From NCBI RefSeq assembly GCF_015832195.1, contig NC_052046.1:47626473-47690472 (forward strand): a stretch of DNA of 64,000 nt. Reading direction: 5' to 3'. The notes beneath the pieces were generated by a model. The model saw nothing but the letters and a program-made list of their open reading frames with translations, made no database searches and was not told where the DNA came from. Positions 37,247 to 48,454 of the stretch are shown piece after piece (position 1 is the first letter of the stretch; each line of letters starts with the position of its first letter). The translations under genes were made by a program, and so were the position numbers. This stretch comes from Motacilla alba alba (Eukaryota > Chordata > Aves > Passeriformes > Motacillidae).

Positions 37247-40200
37247 TGCACCTTTGAGCCATGCCAGTTACGCAAGTGATAGGTCTGCTTTACATGCATT
37301 ACATTTCACAGTTATGCAAAGGATGTGTACAAAATTTAAAATTCTGACTTATGTTTACGACGTTTCTTGAAAGAGTTGATAAAAATACTAGTGACCAGAC
37401 TGCACTGATGTAGCCATTAGTCTTGCACACCTGTTTCTGGTATAATTATCTTTAAATTATACAGACTATGTTTTAAAAACATTATGCTTAAAAGATAACA
37501 TTGTATTCAATCTTCTTTACTTGTTGATGTTGCCAGTCTAAAAAAAATTAATCTCAGCCTAAAAAAGAGGAAGGTATTTTTTTTAACTTATGTTGTCTTT
37601 TAGAAAATGCTGATTATACTTTCACATCTGTCTTTTCCTGCTGTGTAGCTTTTCAGATTAATCTTTCAGGTTTGGTAACAACAGATGCCATGCTGCAGAA
37701 TTTTTCCTGCACTAGTTTCCTATGCATTAATACAGCAGGGTCACCTGTACAAACAGCATTTAAACATTCAAATTCTGTGTTTTAAATCTAGGAAATATTT
37801 TTTTCATTGTGTGGGTCAGACTAGTCTTCTGAAGATATCAAAATTACTAATACTTTTTAGTTGGAATGCTGACTAATATATGCAAAAATATACAGTACGT
37901 TATAATGTTAAGAAATTTCACAGAGAATTTGGTCATAAAATTGTTTATAATTGAAGACAGAGGCAAACAGAGCACATAGAAGTGTAATGGATTCATAAAA
38001 TTAGAGAGAAAATAATTTGAGAAGGAGAGGTTTTGGAGTGGACAGAGAATAGAAATTATTCATCAAATGATGTAGGGCACACTAAGGAGGCATATTGTAG
38101 TTTGTGATTATGACAGATCTGGCTGAACTGCAGAATGTGACAATCATTAAGAAATATTGAAAATAAAGATTTCAAGAGGCATTTATTGTTGTAAATACAT
38201 TACTTATGGATACTGATTAGAGGCAGGAAAACAAAAATATACAAGCAGGTAAATGCAGCATTCACCATTTTGTATATGCTTTCACAAAATGAATCATAAC
38301 TTATCCTTGTGCTAGCCTAGATTTTGTTATTTTTTCCCCTAAACCTGTGACAGGTTGCCTATTCTAACTCTATGATTGTTATGTAGTGAATTTATCCCAT
38401 TGCCAGAGTAATTTATTTATTTATTGTTTTAAAATCATCCTTGTCAAAGCCTTCCTTCAAAAACTCTAGCTTCAGATATTGACATTGAAAGCAGTGAGGA
38501 GCAAACTCAGTTTATCACTTCATACACTACTCTGGGCTAACCTTGATTCTAGACAGAGAGCATGAGAAGATCTAGAAACCAGGACTTTTATCTGTATAAA
38601 TGAATATATTTGATCTGGGATAGATAATGTAAGAAAAAAAGAGAATCTTATCAGAACTATTTGAGAAAGAATTTCCTGAATAGCCTGAAAACTGTTTCAA
38701 CTTAAAGAAAGGAATGGAATCTGAAGGCAATATTTGTAAAAGACAGAGAAACAGGGGGAATTTTCAGCCATCTGATTAAAGGATAAAAGAGGAAAAAAGG
38801 GAAATATAAAAACAAAGCACTGCCTTCTAAAACTAAGACAGTGGCAGTTCCTCCTGCTTTGGTGCTCAAAAGTTCCTTGTAAGGTGCTTAAATTGATAGG
38901 GAATCACTCCTTGGTTTTGGACTCAGTTGAATATAAAGTCTTACTTGTAACTTTGAATAGAAAGTACTCATCATTTTGTTTTACATCAGTTTTAGAATTA
39001 CATATATGGGCCAAAATATTTTTTGTTGAAAATTTCTGGAGAGACTGAGGTTGTTGAATGTCTGTTTGAACTGATGTGAAGGCTTTGAAATTGTGACCTC
39101 CAATTTGTTTGTGTACATATAGAGGATTTGCCTCATACAGGTTTTCACCTCCTCTTTGTGATGTCAGGTCTGTGAGGTTCTATGAGCAGTACATGTCCAC
39201 TAGTAATGAATATGACACTGAGCTACATCCAGAGTGTGCAGCTTAATAAAAACTCTCAGGATTTCTACAATTTTTTAAGCATGTCATGAACCATAAGAAG
39301 TCTAAGAGGATGTTCTGTCTGGTGTGACATTCCTTGTGGGGATTATGCTTAGAGGTGTTGTCTCTGCTGGGTATCTTCATGCAGATAAATGAATTTTGGT
39401 TCAAGAATTTTATTCCACCTATTCCAGATATGGAATTTGGCAGTATTTAACTTTGATTTATTTACTATTTAGCATCACTTTACTGGGAGCCTTTCAAAAA
39501 AGTATCAAAAATCAAGTGCCATTATTAATGCTTTTCAAGTCAGAAAGGATGTGTCCTAAATCACTTGTACTTGTCACCTGACATTAAGTATTGCATTAAA
39601 GTAGAATTTCCTTGACTAGTAAGTAAGCCTTGAACGATGCTGGAGTCACAATGTTAGTTTGACATTTCTTTTCATTCAGGTAGCTACTTTAACATTATAG
39701 TAATAATTCTTCTTTTTGCACTTAGCAGTGAACATGATAAACATAAAAAAGGCATAAGTAAATGTTTTTTCCCTTGGCAAATTCAAACCACATCCTGTCA
39801 TAGCTAAACATTCTTCACCAGTGTGATACCAATATCTCTGAAGTTCTATACGACTGAAATTGAAGTGTATCTTGAACAGCATATGTCCATGCCATATGTA
39901 TAAATTCTCTTGCAAGAAAATAATTTTTTTTCCTGTAAAATTGTGGCACTTCTAATTTAAAAGATAATTGTCTTCTAACAAATTAGGTTGCAACAGGAGA
40001 ATGGAGATTTTAATAGGTAACTGGAAGAAAGATTAGGAATGTAAAACATCTGAGAGGTAGCATAGGGACCTGTTAATATGTAGGAGGTACTTAGTGTTGG
40101 ATTTATTTTGAGTTATACTACAATTTTAGTTTGTGGATTAGTTTCATTGCCAGGATCCTAAATAAGAGCTTATTTCATAGCTGTCTGCATGATTTTAAGC

Positions 40201-41543
40201 TGCAGGCCTGAGTTCTGCTAGGATAAATACTTGTATTTTTTAAAATCAAATAACAAAATAGGATATTTATGCATGAGATAATTAAAATAAAACCCAATTT
40301 TTTCACCCCATTGGCAATTGTATATTTAGAAAGTCACATAACATACAAGGAATCAGGTCTTTTGTTTTTGTTTTTGAGTCATGAACAAACTGAACAGCCT
40401 CAATTTTAAATACCATTTAAATTTTCAAAGAAGTACAGATACTCACAAGGGCCCCATGTATAAGAAAATTATGTTATTTTAAATCTCAAAGTATCTCTAG
40501 GATAACTCCCCCCAAGTTTCCTTAAAGATTACCTTGAATATAATTGTCATGATGCAGCATTTCAAGAGAAGCAGCATAAATTTATACCTGTGAACTTTTC
40601 TGTGAAGATCTGGTTTTTGATCTTTTACCTTGGTTATAAACCTCCAAGAAAACTCTTGGTAGAGAGTATATTAAAGGCTTTTGGAGACAGTAAAACCATA
40701 GTTCTATCTTCACAGAACAGTAATTGATTCAAAAAGTCATGTTTCAGTTCTGTCCTAGTTATCATATTTAGGATATAAATCTGCAGCTCCTTAGCTTTCT
40801 CAAATTGAAAAAGAAATTGGGAAGTGTTTTTCTCTGTTCTGTTGTTGTTTGTAGTAGTTCATACCCTTATTTTTTTCTGCGTTTAACCACAAGGTTCATT
40901 GAAAAGTTATTGGTAAGTTAGAAGAAAATGCAGTGTTTATCATCATCATACGTTTAAGGAAAAGTGTGCATCTTCCATAGTTTACAAAAAATGCTTCTAG
41001 TATGACATAACAGAGTCATAAATATGCATTAAACTCCAAATCTAAACTGGATGTAAATTAGGCCTGTTCGACAGAAAATTAGGACTTAATCAATTTATCC
41101 CTTGTACAGCTTCGCTAACTAGGTGATTCTGGTCTAGTCTTCACTTTGCTGGTCTCCAATTAAAATGTTGTTATGTCAAAAGGGCACTATTAAAAGATGA
41201 TTCTAGTCTCATTAATTATGGATACTGTGTTAGGACTCAAGTTATGCACCTGCTGCAGCTTAAAGAAAAGTGCAGCATAAACACTTACATTTGTTTGACT
41301 TGATTTTTGTGCAAACAATAGAATTTATTCCCCAGGCTCCTATGTTAGTACATACACTGTTGCCACATTCATTTGGAGTCCCTCAGGTTATTCAGTTTAA
41401 ATGAAGCACAAGGTTAAACATGGTGGACTTTAAAATTCAGACTACTTTTTTTTTGTGAGTACTAGAGAGCCACACAGACTAGTTCAATAGAGAAAGAGGA
41501 AGATGGTTCTAACATACTCTTACACATTCTTGGTGAGCTGTGG

Positions 41544-41570
41544 TTTTGTTTTTGTTTGTTTGTTTGTTTG
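41544..41570 (+). repeat. (TTTG)n microsatellite
   Basis: Short run of TTTG units after a T-rich start. Confidence 0.85.
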
Positions 41571-43187
41571 CTTTCTGAACATCTTATAGAAAAAACATTC
41601 TGGAGAGCAGCAGACTTGCTATGATGAACAGGATGGTAAAGTGACACTGTCTCTGAATCCTGGTGCCTGTGTGCAATGTACAGCTACACTTTTGATTTCC
41701 CAGCAGGAAGTTGCATTGTCTCATGGAAACATCATCAGATATTCAAGATGTGAGAGCTAGTTGTGTTTGAGAGTAGATTCTTTTCCTTTCTTTTTTTTAA
41801 TGAGTTAGAGTCCTAGAGGAATCACAGTGACAGTTGGTGCAACTTACATTAGAGGAGCGCACCTTCAGGTGGAAGTGCTTTCAGAGATGTTTTGTAACTA
41901 TTGAGTTAGAGCAGGATGACAAATGAAAATTTCTTGAAAGGTGAGGCTATGTTACAAAACAAAAAAGAAAAGTACTGTTTGGATGATAGAGGGATAATTT
42001 CAAAGGAATTTTTTCTTTATCTTTGGACATCAGGCCCCAAAGTCTGTCTTTTTAACCTACACACTGACTCACAATGATGGCAATGAAAGACTTCATTTTA
42101 TCAGAGAAAGATGATCATTCCTCAGACCTCATTATGCCTGTAGGAGAATAATAACAACACTTAGCATTTGCAAGCATGTTCAAAGTGCAGGCTAACTTTG
42201 CAACTCCCTAGGAATATACCACTTCTCTGTCAATATTGTTGGCCCATTTGTGGATGATGTACCTCAGGTACATTTATGTTGCAGTGACTACAGGTATGCC
42301 CCAGAGAACTCTGAACTAGTTTGGTTATTGCTAAATACAGTGTTTCCCTCTAGCAATGGGAAACCTCATATCCTGGATTTTTTACCCCTGTTTTGAGGCA
42401 GAATTTTTTGTGTTATGTGCTGAACGGTGCACATCACAGCTAGTACATATGCATGAACTGAAAGCATTAGACTGGAGACATGTTCTAAAACATGATGGTT
42501 TGGCCAAGTGAAACCAAAAGCTTCAGGCTGCATCAGATCTTGGATACAGGAACAGAATATATCATCTTCCAGGTCCAGAAAGTAATTGATAAGCAAATAC
42601 TGATATCCACTCCTTAAACTGAGATAACTACCCTCAGATGAGAATTTATCCCTTTCTAATTTAGGATAATTTTATTCTAGAAGCAGTAATCAGTTCATCT
42701 AGTCTTGAGTTCCCAGTGCAGTATTTGTTACTTCTGTATCAGTGCCCTCCAGGATAGCCTGATTTATCTTTTGTTCCTAGTAATTTATCTTAGTCAGTGT
42801 GGAAATTTTGAGTAAGGAAGATGAAGGCATGCACTTCTGCCTTCTTCTTATCTGCTGTTCAACTTCTTTACCTCTCAGAAGTGTGAACTTTTCCTACGGT
42901 CCTTTTGTTAGAGGTTGATAGGATATGTTTCTGTTTAGCAAGAGATAGACTATGAGAAGGTACCTTGTGCCCTCCCTTTTCTTCAGCTTTACCACATATA
43001 TTTATTTTCAGGCTGCAAGCATAATCCAGTGGCAAATAGTTATAGCTCTCCTCTTGGCTGTGCATATCAGTACAGTCCCAGAAAACTCAAATACAGAAAT
43101 AAACTGACTTGCTGTTTTCATTTCCAGTAAGAACTTGGTAGATCATTTACTCCCACATGCATGTCCCTTCCCAGTTTTTTAGAAGTG

Positions 43188-43211
43188 TTTTTTTTTTTTT
43201 TTTTTTTTTTT
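43188..43211 (+). repeat. Poly-T tract
   Basis: Twenty-four uninterrupted T residues, among the longest homopolymers in the window. A poly-A tract of a minus-strand retroposed copy would look like this, but I recognise no such copy to its right. Confidence 0.95.
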
Positions 43212-44664
43212 GCTTAAATGCCATTACAACTGAATTTCCACTGAGACCATGTCACAAACATAATTGCATTCCAAACACTGTTAATTGTTCAGGTGCTTTC
43301 TGGAAACAGCTAAAAAGTTTACATTCTCAATGGACACTGGTGAATAAAAGGGAACCATGCATAACAGATTTGACACCACAGCGCTTAAAATGTTTTTTAA
43401 ATATTACTTGGACAAGTATACCACAAAGAATATGTTGCAAGACAGTTGCTGAAATTTTTATGATGTCTAAGTACTAGAAGTTGTTTAACACATTACAAGA
43501 TTAAAAGGTTTGGAATGTACTGTGGACTATTTGCTGCAATTTCTCCCCTAACATGATGAAACTCAGTATTTCCTATTTTTTTGATTGCACACTCCATTTA
43601 CCTTTGTTCTGCTGATGGATAGTATGAGACATCTTGAGTAGTGAAGATTATCAGCTGTAACAGCTTGTCATTTTAGCTCTACAGCTTTTCAGTTAAATTC
43701 GCAGTGTATTATCCAAGATGGTGGTAACTGTGGTTCTTTTCAAAATGACACATGTGCAAAACCTTAATTTCCTGGAAATGTAAAGCTGACTTAAAGTTTG
43801 GGATAGCTATAATTCTGTGCATCTTTACATGTTCTTCAGCTTACGCTGATGAATTAGACAATGAGGGCAGTGTAGCAGCAAATGTGGCCGAGCAGAAAGG
43901 CAGGGGAGAAATTTAGTACTGGGATCGTGAAAACAAAAGAATTATGTAACATAAGACAGATAAGAAGAATTTAGTATATTAGGATCTAAATCATGAAGTG
44001 TCTTGGTAACTAGCTATGAAATCAGATAAAAGGCCATCTTTTTAACTGCAGCATGATTGTGGTATATTCTTAGAGCTGGTGTAAAGCTGACGTGCTGATA
44101 AAACATTATATGCTCATAGATGTATTTTGTTTCAACGTGTGGGTGTTAACAGGCAATACTGTCATTAAAAGTATGATATGCAAACCAAGCCAGAGTTTTT
44201 GCCCTAGATATTGTATGCATATATTACAAATGTACATAAACATATTACACAATATTTTTAATGTAATGTAGATATGGTACTGCCTGGTATTTATAAAACC
44301 TAATTTTAATTTAATTTAACATTCTGATTTGCTTTGTTTAGTTTTCACAGAATGTTGTTGAGTGGAGTATGGATATTAATCCATTTATTAACATGTATGC
44401 AGACCATTTTGTTACTGAGATACAAGAAGTAGCATTGGGTGAGCAATAGACCAGCAAGAATTTGGGTATCAACAGGAGGATCCAAAGGATATATACAAGT
44501 TCATTTCTCCGCTTAGATGACCAGGACATGTCTGTAAATCTAGTTAACCCTTACCTAGGACTAATTTTCCCACAAAAAATAGCACACCAGTTTTTATATA
44601 CAGCTGAGAAGTTTCCCTGCCATAAGACGGCTCTTTATAGCCAACTTCCATCTGTTGTAAATTC

Positions 44665-44670
44665 CCAGCT
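44665..44670. repeat. Target-site duplication, left copy (CCAGCT)
   Basis: Six bases immediately left of the LTR, identical to those immediately right of it at 45347-45352. Confidence 0.92.
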
Positions 44671-44783
44671 TGTGGGGTTTCACCCCCGGATTGGGATGAC
44701 TTCGAAAGATGGAAAAGTCTCTCCTCTAACCCGTGCTTTCGAAGAAAGACTTAGTAGTCTTCTGTCGTCTGTTCTCAAGGTTG

Positions 44784-44789
44784 TTTATT
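44784..44789 (-). terminator. LTR polyadenylation signal AATAAA
   Basis: TTTATT on the plus strand reads AATAAA on the sense strand of the LTR. It lies about 95 bases downstream of the LTR TATA box and about 115 bases before the LTR end, a normal R/U5 arrangement. Confidence 0.7.
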
Positions 44790-44883
44790 GTTGGTTATCT
44801 ACAAGATTCTTCTCCCTGAACTGCTGTGGCCCGTTCAGCAGCTCAGACAAAGGCACACTGCCCTTTCAGGGGGCTGGTGCCAT

Positions 44884-44891
44884 CTTTTATA
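44884..44891 (-). promoter_or_regulatory. LTR TATA box TATAAAAG
   Basis: CTTTTATA on the plus strand is a canonical TATA box on the minus strand and lies inside the LTR at the expected U3/R position. It could still drive transcription toward lower coordinates. Activity is not shown. Confidence 0.65.
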
Positions 44892-45346
44892 TCATATATT
44901 ACGTACTACATGTTTATGTTTTTTCTCCAATACCTACTATCTATATTGAATGGTGACTTTTTACTCTAAACTAATCTGTGAGTGCTAACATCACCAAAGA
45001 CATGGAGGTTAGGAAGGAGAAACAAAGAGGACAGGGCACACTCAAGTCCCTCCATCTTAGAACTCTTGACCCCCATGTACAAAACTTGGACCCCTGTGTA
45101 CAAGGCTTAAAACCACCCTGTACAGCACTCAGAAATCCTACCCTTTACTTCGTGACTATCTCTACTACGCTATCTAAACTTGTGTGTGTGTGTGGCTTGT
45201 AATGCTTCATACAGAGTTAGTAACTTGCTCCACGGGCTAAGATTAAAACCCCACGTGTGTCTTTGGCTGCATGCTATGGTCTCAGAGCCCTCTGCCAGCG
45301 GCTCTGGCCATCCAGGACACCCAGAGAAGAGTCCTGAGTTCCGACA

Positions 45347-45352
45347 CCAGCT
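45347..45352. repeat. Target-site duplication, right copy (CCAGCT)
   Basis: Right partner of the duplication that brackets the solo LTR. Confidence 0.92.
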
Positions 45353-46310
45353 CAGAACTGGGATAGGATGCACCTCTTCTATTTTTTTTTCTGTCAGGAA
45401 GTAGACATTAGGCACAAAAGGAGGTTCTTATTTCAAATAACAGTTATAAATCTCTAAAGAAAAAAAGTAAAAAAAAAAAAAAATTAAAGCATATAACTTT
45501 CCATCTACAAATAGGAAAATATATTGCCATACAGAAAGAAATACAAAGGAATGAAACTTGGAAAAGTATAGGTAAAATCAAAATAGATTTGGACTAAAAT
45601 CATGTGAAACTTTAACTTTCTCCATAAATGTTTAGAACCATATTTTGTGAAGGAAAAATTTTATGCAGAGTATTTAGAGCAAAAAGTTACACTGAAGGAA
45701 AAAAAAATCACTATTTTCCTTTCTGTTAGTTAAAATTTTAGTTGTCTACATAGCAGGAAAAAAAAAAATCAAAGTTTATTGTTTCAAAAAGCTTCCAAAA
45801 TTTACTTCTCCTAAGTATTTGAAATTAAATTTGGTTTGATATGTAAGAGTTTTGAGGAGTGTTGGAGTTAAAAAAAACCGAACAAACAAAACACCTAGTT
45901 ACTGAAAAACAACAGTTACAGTTTACACAGCAGCGGTCACTTCACATGGTACACAGGCCCCACTTTCACAGCATAACAACATGTGACAATAACCATGTAA
46001 ACTAGAAAATCTTAGAAGGTTTTTGACATAAGCTTCCCAGACTGCTGTTTTCTGAAGAGGAGGAAAAAGTTCCACTTGACCTTTTAATGACTTATACAAT
46101 ATTGCACTACAATCTTTCCAGGGTCTGCATTCCTTCATTATATGATCTAGCAAATATGAAAGAAAAAAACTTTAACATATATGCATGTTAAGATAAAGAG
46201 ACCTTATACAGATATATGTATCAAGGTTTGCTTTTCTATCACCCTTGATTGAAAACTGCAAAAGCAGCAGATTGAAATGTATTATGATACTAAATTGGTT
46301 ACCTATAGAG

Positions 46311-46342
46311 AGGCATGAACAAGACTAGGCATGAACAAGACT
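46311..46342 (+). repeat. 16-bp tandem duplication (2 copies)
   Basis: AGGCATGAACAAGACT occurs twice back to back with no mismatch. It is a local duplication in unique DNA. Confidence 0.93.
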
Positions 46343-46372
46343 AATAGTCTCTTGTAATAGACAGAGACTATT
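46343..46372. repeat. 9-bp perfect inverted repeat
   Basis: AATAGTCTC at 46343-46351 pairs with GAGACTATT at 46364-46372 across a 12-base loop, immediately after the tandem duplication. Confidence 0.85.
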
Positions 46373-47390
46373 AAAAAGATGCTTCTAATTTTTCATTAAA
46401 TAATAAAAGAAAATTCTGTTCCTTACATACATATTTGTAGTGTTCAGTACAGTTCTCAAAATGCAGGATTGTATGTTACCAAGATGGAACATGGAGATAG
46501 TTCAGAACTGTAATCAAAATAAAAGAAAAAAAGAAAGAAATCTGGCACAAGTACATCAAGAAAGTCGTTTAACCTTTGGACATGTACAAGGGCAGACGTA
46601 TGATTTGTCATCACTTAATTACTTCTGAGAGCTATAGATTATATACCTATTAATAGTAATTGATACAGCCTATAATTTTATACCTGTAATTGTATAAAAA
46701 TGTATTGGACTACAGGAACACAGACTGTGTTCTTGAAGTATTCAACATAGAATGGTGGTAGACTTCATCACCAAGAAAAACAAACAAATAAAAATAATAT
46801 GTGAAAGAGACAGAGAGCCTTTTCATCGTAGTTAGTCTTGACCATCCCAGGGGCTATAAAATGCTTTGCAAGATATAATTGCATCATATAAAAGAAAAGG
46901 AATAGATCTTTAAAAAATTTTTAAAAAGACCATAAGAAAACACACAGAGAGGTGACTTACACAAATTCTGGTGATGGGATGCAACCAAAATCCAGTGCAT
47001 GAAACATAAAGGAGTTTTTGGGGAAATTAGCTCAAAGCTAAGAGTAAAAAGAGAAAAATTAGGGGAGAGAATATGTAAACAAGGGAACAAAAATCAGAAT
47101 AAAACAAGCTACTTTTCTTTTTACAAGGCTTCTCTTTCTATGTCGCCTTTAGATTTTATCTTTTTATCATAAAGTTTTTACTTTCCTAACAGCTTGAATA
47201 AATAACTCTACCAAGTTTCCACCCCTCCATCAATGCTTCAAATCAGTGGGTACCATATATTGTTCAAATAAAAATCAGAACAGAATCCTTCCACCTCTGT
47301 TGAAAGAAAGATGAGCAAAGAACAAAGGTTGGCTATTCCATCCTTCTTCATAGGCCCTGCTTAGTCATCCAAAACATAAGGCTGACCTTA

Positions 47391-47580
47391 CAGAATCATA
47401 CAGGGGTTTGGGTTAGAAGGAAACTTTAGAGGCTGGCCCCCCTCCAATGATTAGGGAGAACTTCAACTAGATCTGGTTGCTCAGAGCCTTGTCCCACCTA
47501 GGCTTGAATGTTTACAGAGATGGGGCATCTACCACCCCTCTAGGTAACCTTTTCCAGTGTTTCACCACCCTCACTGTGGT
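47391..47580 (-). mobile_element. CR1 LINE 3' fragment
   Basis: Starts with CAGAATCATACAGGGGTTTG, the reverse complement of a CR1 3' end with its ATTCTATG-like tail. It continues with CTTCAACTAGATCTGGTTGC, CAGAGCCTTGTCCCACCT and GGCATCTACCACCCCTCTAG to TTTCCAGTGTTTCACCACC. It is 5'-truncated at about 190 bases. An LTR follows about 240 bases to the right. Confidence 0.9.
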
Positions 47581-47821
47581 TCTGTCCTCTCTTTCACTGT
47601 TAAATGCCCTGAGGTTTATACCTTCCAGGACAAATGTGCAAGAATCACCCTGCTAAAACTATCTCCAGAAAGACATGTGAGTTCTGAGTGTTGCAATTTG
47701 ATCTTTAAATTGTATCTCAAGTCCACATCAAGGAATGTCGAAATTTTCATTCAGCTGCTGCATTATAATGTCATTAATTTCATACCTAAAGTTAACTGGA
47801 GTACATTTCTGCATCTTAACG
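47581..47821. other. Spacer between CR1 and LTR
   Basis: About 240 bases of unique sequence between two transposon remnants. A 142-codon plus-strand frame crosses it from 47557 but reads through CR1 and LTR sequence and is not a gene. Confidence 0.45.
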
Positions 47822-48454
47822 TGTCTGTAATAGCTACACATGAGCCCAGCCTGGTCCTGGTACTCTGGTGGGTTGGCTCCAGACAGCATCCGCACATCCA
47901 CCCAGCCTCTTCCTCACTCCCTTTTGCTAGAAGATGGAGAAAAAAACAGGACAAAGGTGAAAAACCTCAAGAACCCATTGAATGACAGATAAATAAGAAA
48001 AGTAAATGCTGCATGTGCAACCAAAGTAAAAAAGGCAAATTAATCCACTACTTCCCGTCATTGGCCAGATATCCAAGCATGCCTTGGAAAGCAGGGCGTC
48101 AGCACGTGCAACTGTTACTTTGGGAGATAGATGCTGTACCTCTGAATGCTGTGCCTTTCTCCTCCTTTTCGTCAGATTTGACTGGTGAGCACAATGTCAA
48201 ATGGTGTGGAATATATTCTTAGTCACTTGGGGTTAGCTCTGTTCCCTCACAGCCTCTTGTCCACCCCCAGTCTGTTAACTTTTGTGGCAAGGAAGGAGAG
48301 ATAGATTTGTCAGTTTGAGAGCTCTTCACAGCAACAGGCAAAACACTGCTGTGTTACCAACATTGTTTAAACCACAGTTACGAAACACAACATTATATGG
48401 ACTGCTCTGAACAAAATTATTTTCATAATTTTATTCCAGCCAGACCCCAGTAGA
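47822..48454 (-). mobile_element. Endogenous retrovirus solo LTR, minus orientation
   Basis: About 630 bases of an old bird LTR in reverse orientation. Matching phrases are GAGCCCAGCCTGG near the left end, GCATCCGCACATCCACCC, GCACGTGCAACTGTTACTTT and GAGCACAATGTCAAATGGT. TAGTCACTTGGGGTTAGCTC, TGTGTTACCAACATTGTTT and CCAGCCAGACCCCAGTA follow at the right end. The terminal dinucleotides and TATA box are decayed, and no target duplication is visible, so the boundaries are good to perhaps 15 bases. It is clearly more diverged than the LTR at 44671. No internal retroviral genes adjoin it. Confidence 0.8.

Larger units (their letters stand above)
37247..44670. other. Long unique AT-rich stretch
   Basis: About 7.4 kb with no recognised gene, LINE or LTR. 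Simple repeats are (TTTG)n at 41544-41570 and poly-T at 43188-43211. The block 41040-41340 contains homeodomain-type words (ATTAATTA at 41211-41218) and no sign of repeats, and is a weak regulatory candidate. Confidence 0.55.
44671..45346 (-). mobile_element. Intact class II (ERVK-type) solo LTR with 6-bp TSD
   Basis: A complete 676-base LTR in minus orientation, from TGTGGGGTTTCACCCCC to GAGTTCCGACA on the plus strand. Its sense start is TGTCGGAACTC, as in a familiar songbird ERVK family. CCAGCT flanks it on both sides (44665-44670 and 45347-45352). A perfect 6-base target duplication is the length made by betaretrovirus-like (class II) integrases. On the minus strand TATAAAAG lies at 44891-44884 and AATAAA at 44789-44784, about 95 bases apart. 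Two hairpins follow before the LTR end. About 13 CpG dinucleotides survive, far more than in neighbouring DNA, so little CpG decay has occurred. No gag, pol or env remains, as expected after recombination between two LTRs. Confidence 0.95.
45353..47390. other. Unique AT-rich DNA
   Basis: No gene recognised. It contains A-rich runs near 45460-45485 and a 16-base tandem duplication with adjoining inverted repeat at 46311-46372. Confidence 0.55.

Noticed and set aside
43188..43211. Poly-T read as the tail of a minus-strand processed pseudogene
   Set aside because: The sequence to the right contains no recognisable retrocopied coding region and no flanking duplication was seen.
43768..43777. STAT-like palindrome TTCCTGGAA
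   Set aside because: Nine-base motif expected by chance several times in 64 kb. A similar word occurs near 63033. No supporting context.
44462..44956. 164-codon plus-strand open frame, the longest in the window
   Set aside because: Most of it runs antisense through the solo LTR at 44671-45346. It has no domain and no plausible promoter.
47557..47985. 142-codon plus-strand frame
   Set aside because: It joins the end of a CR1 fragment, a spacer and the start of an LTR. No protein similarity is apparent.
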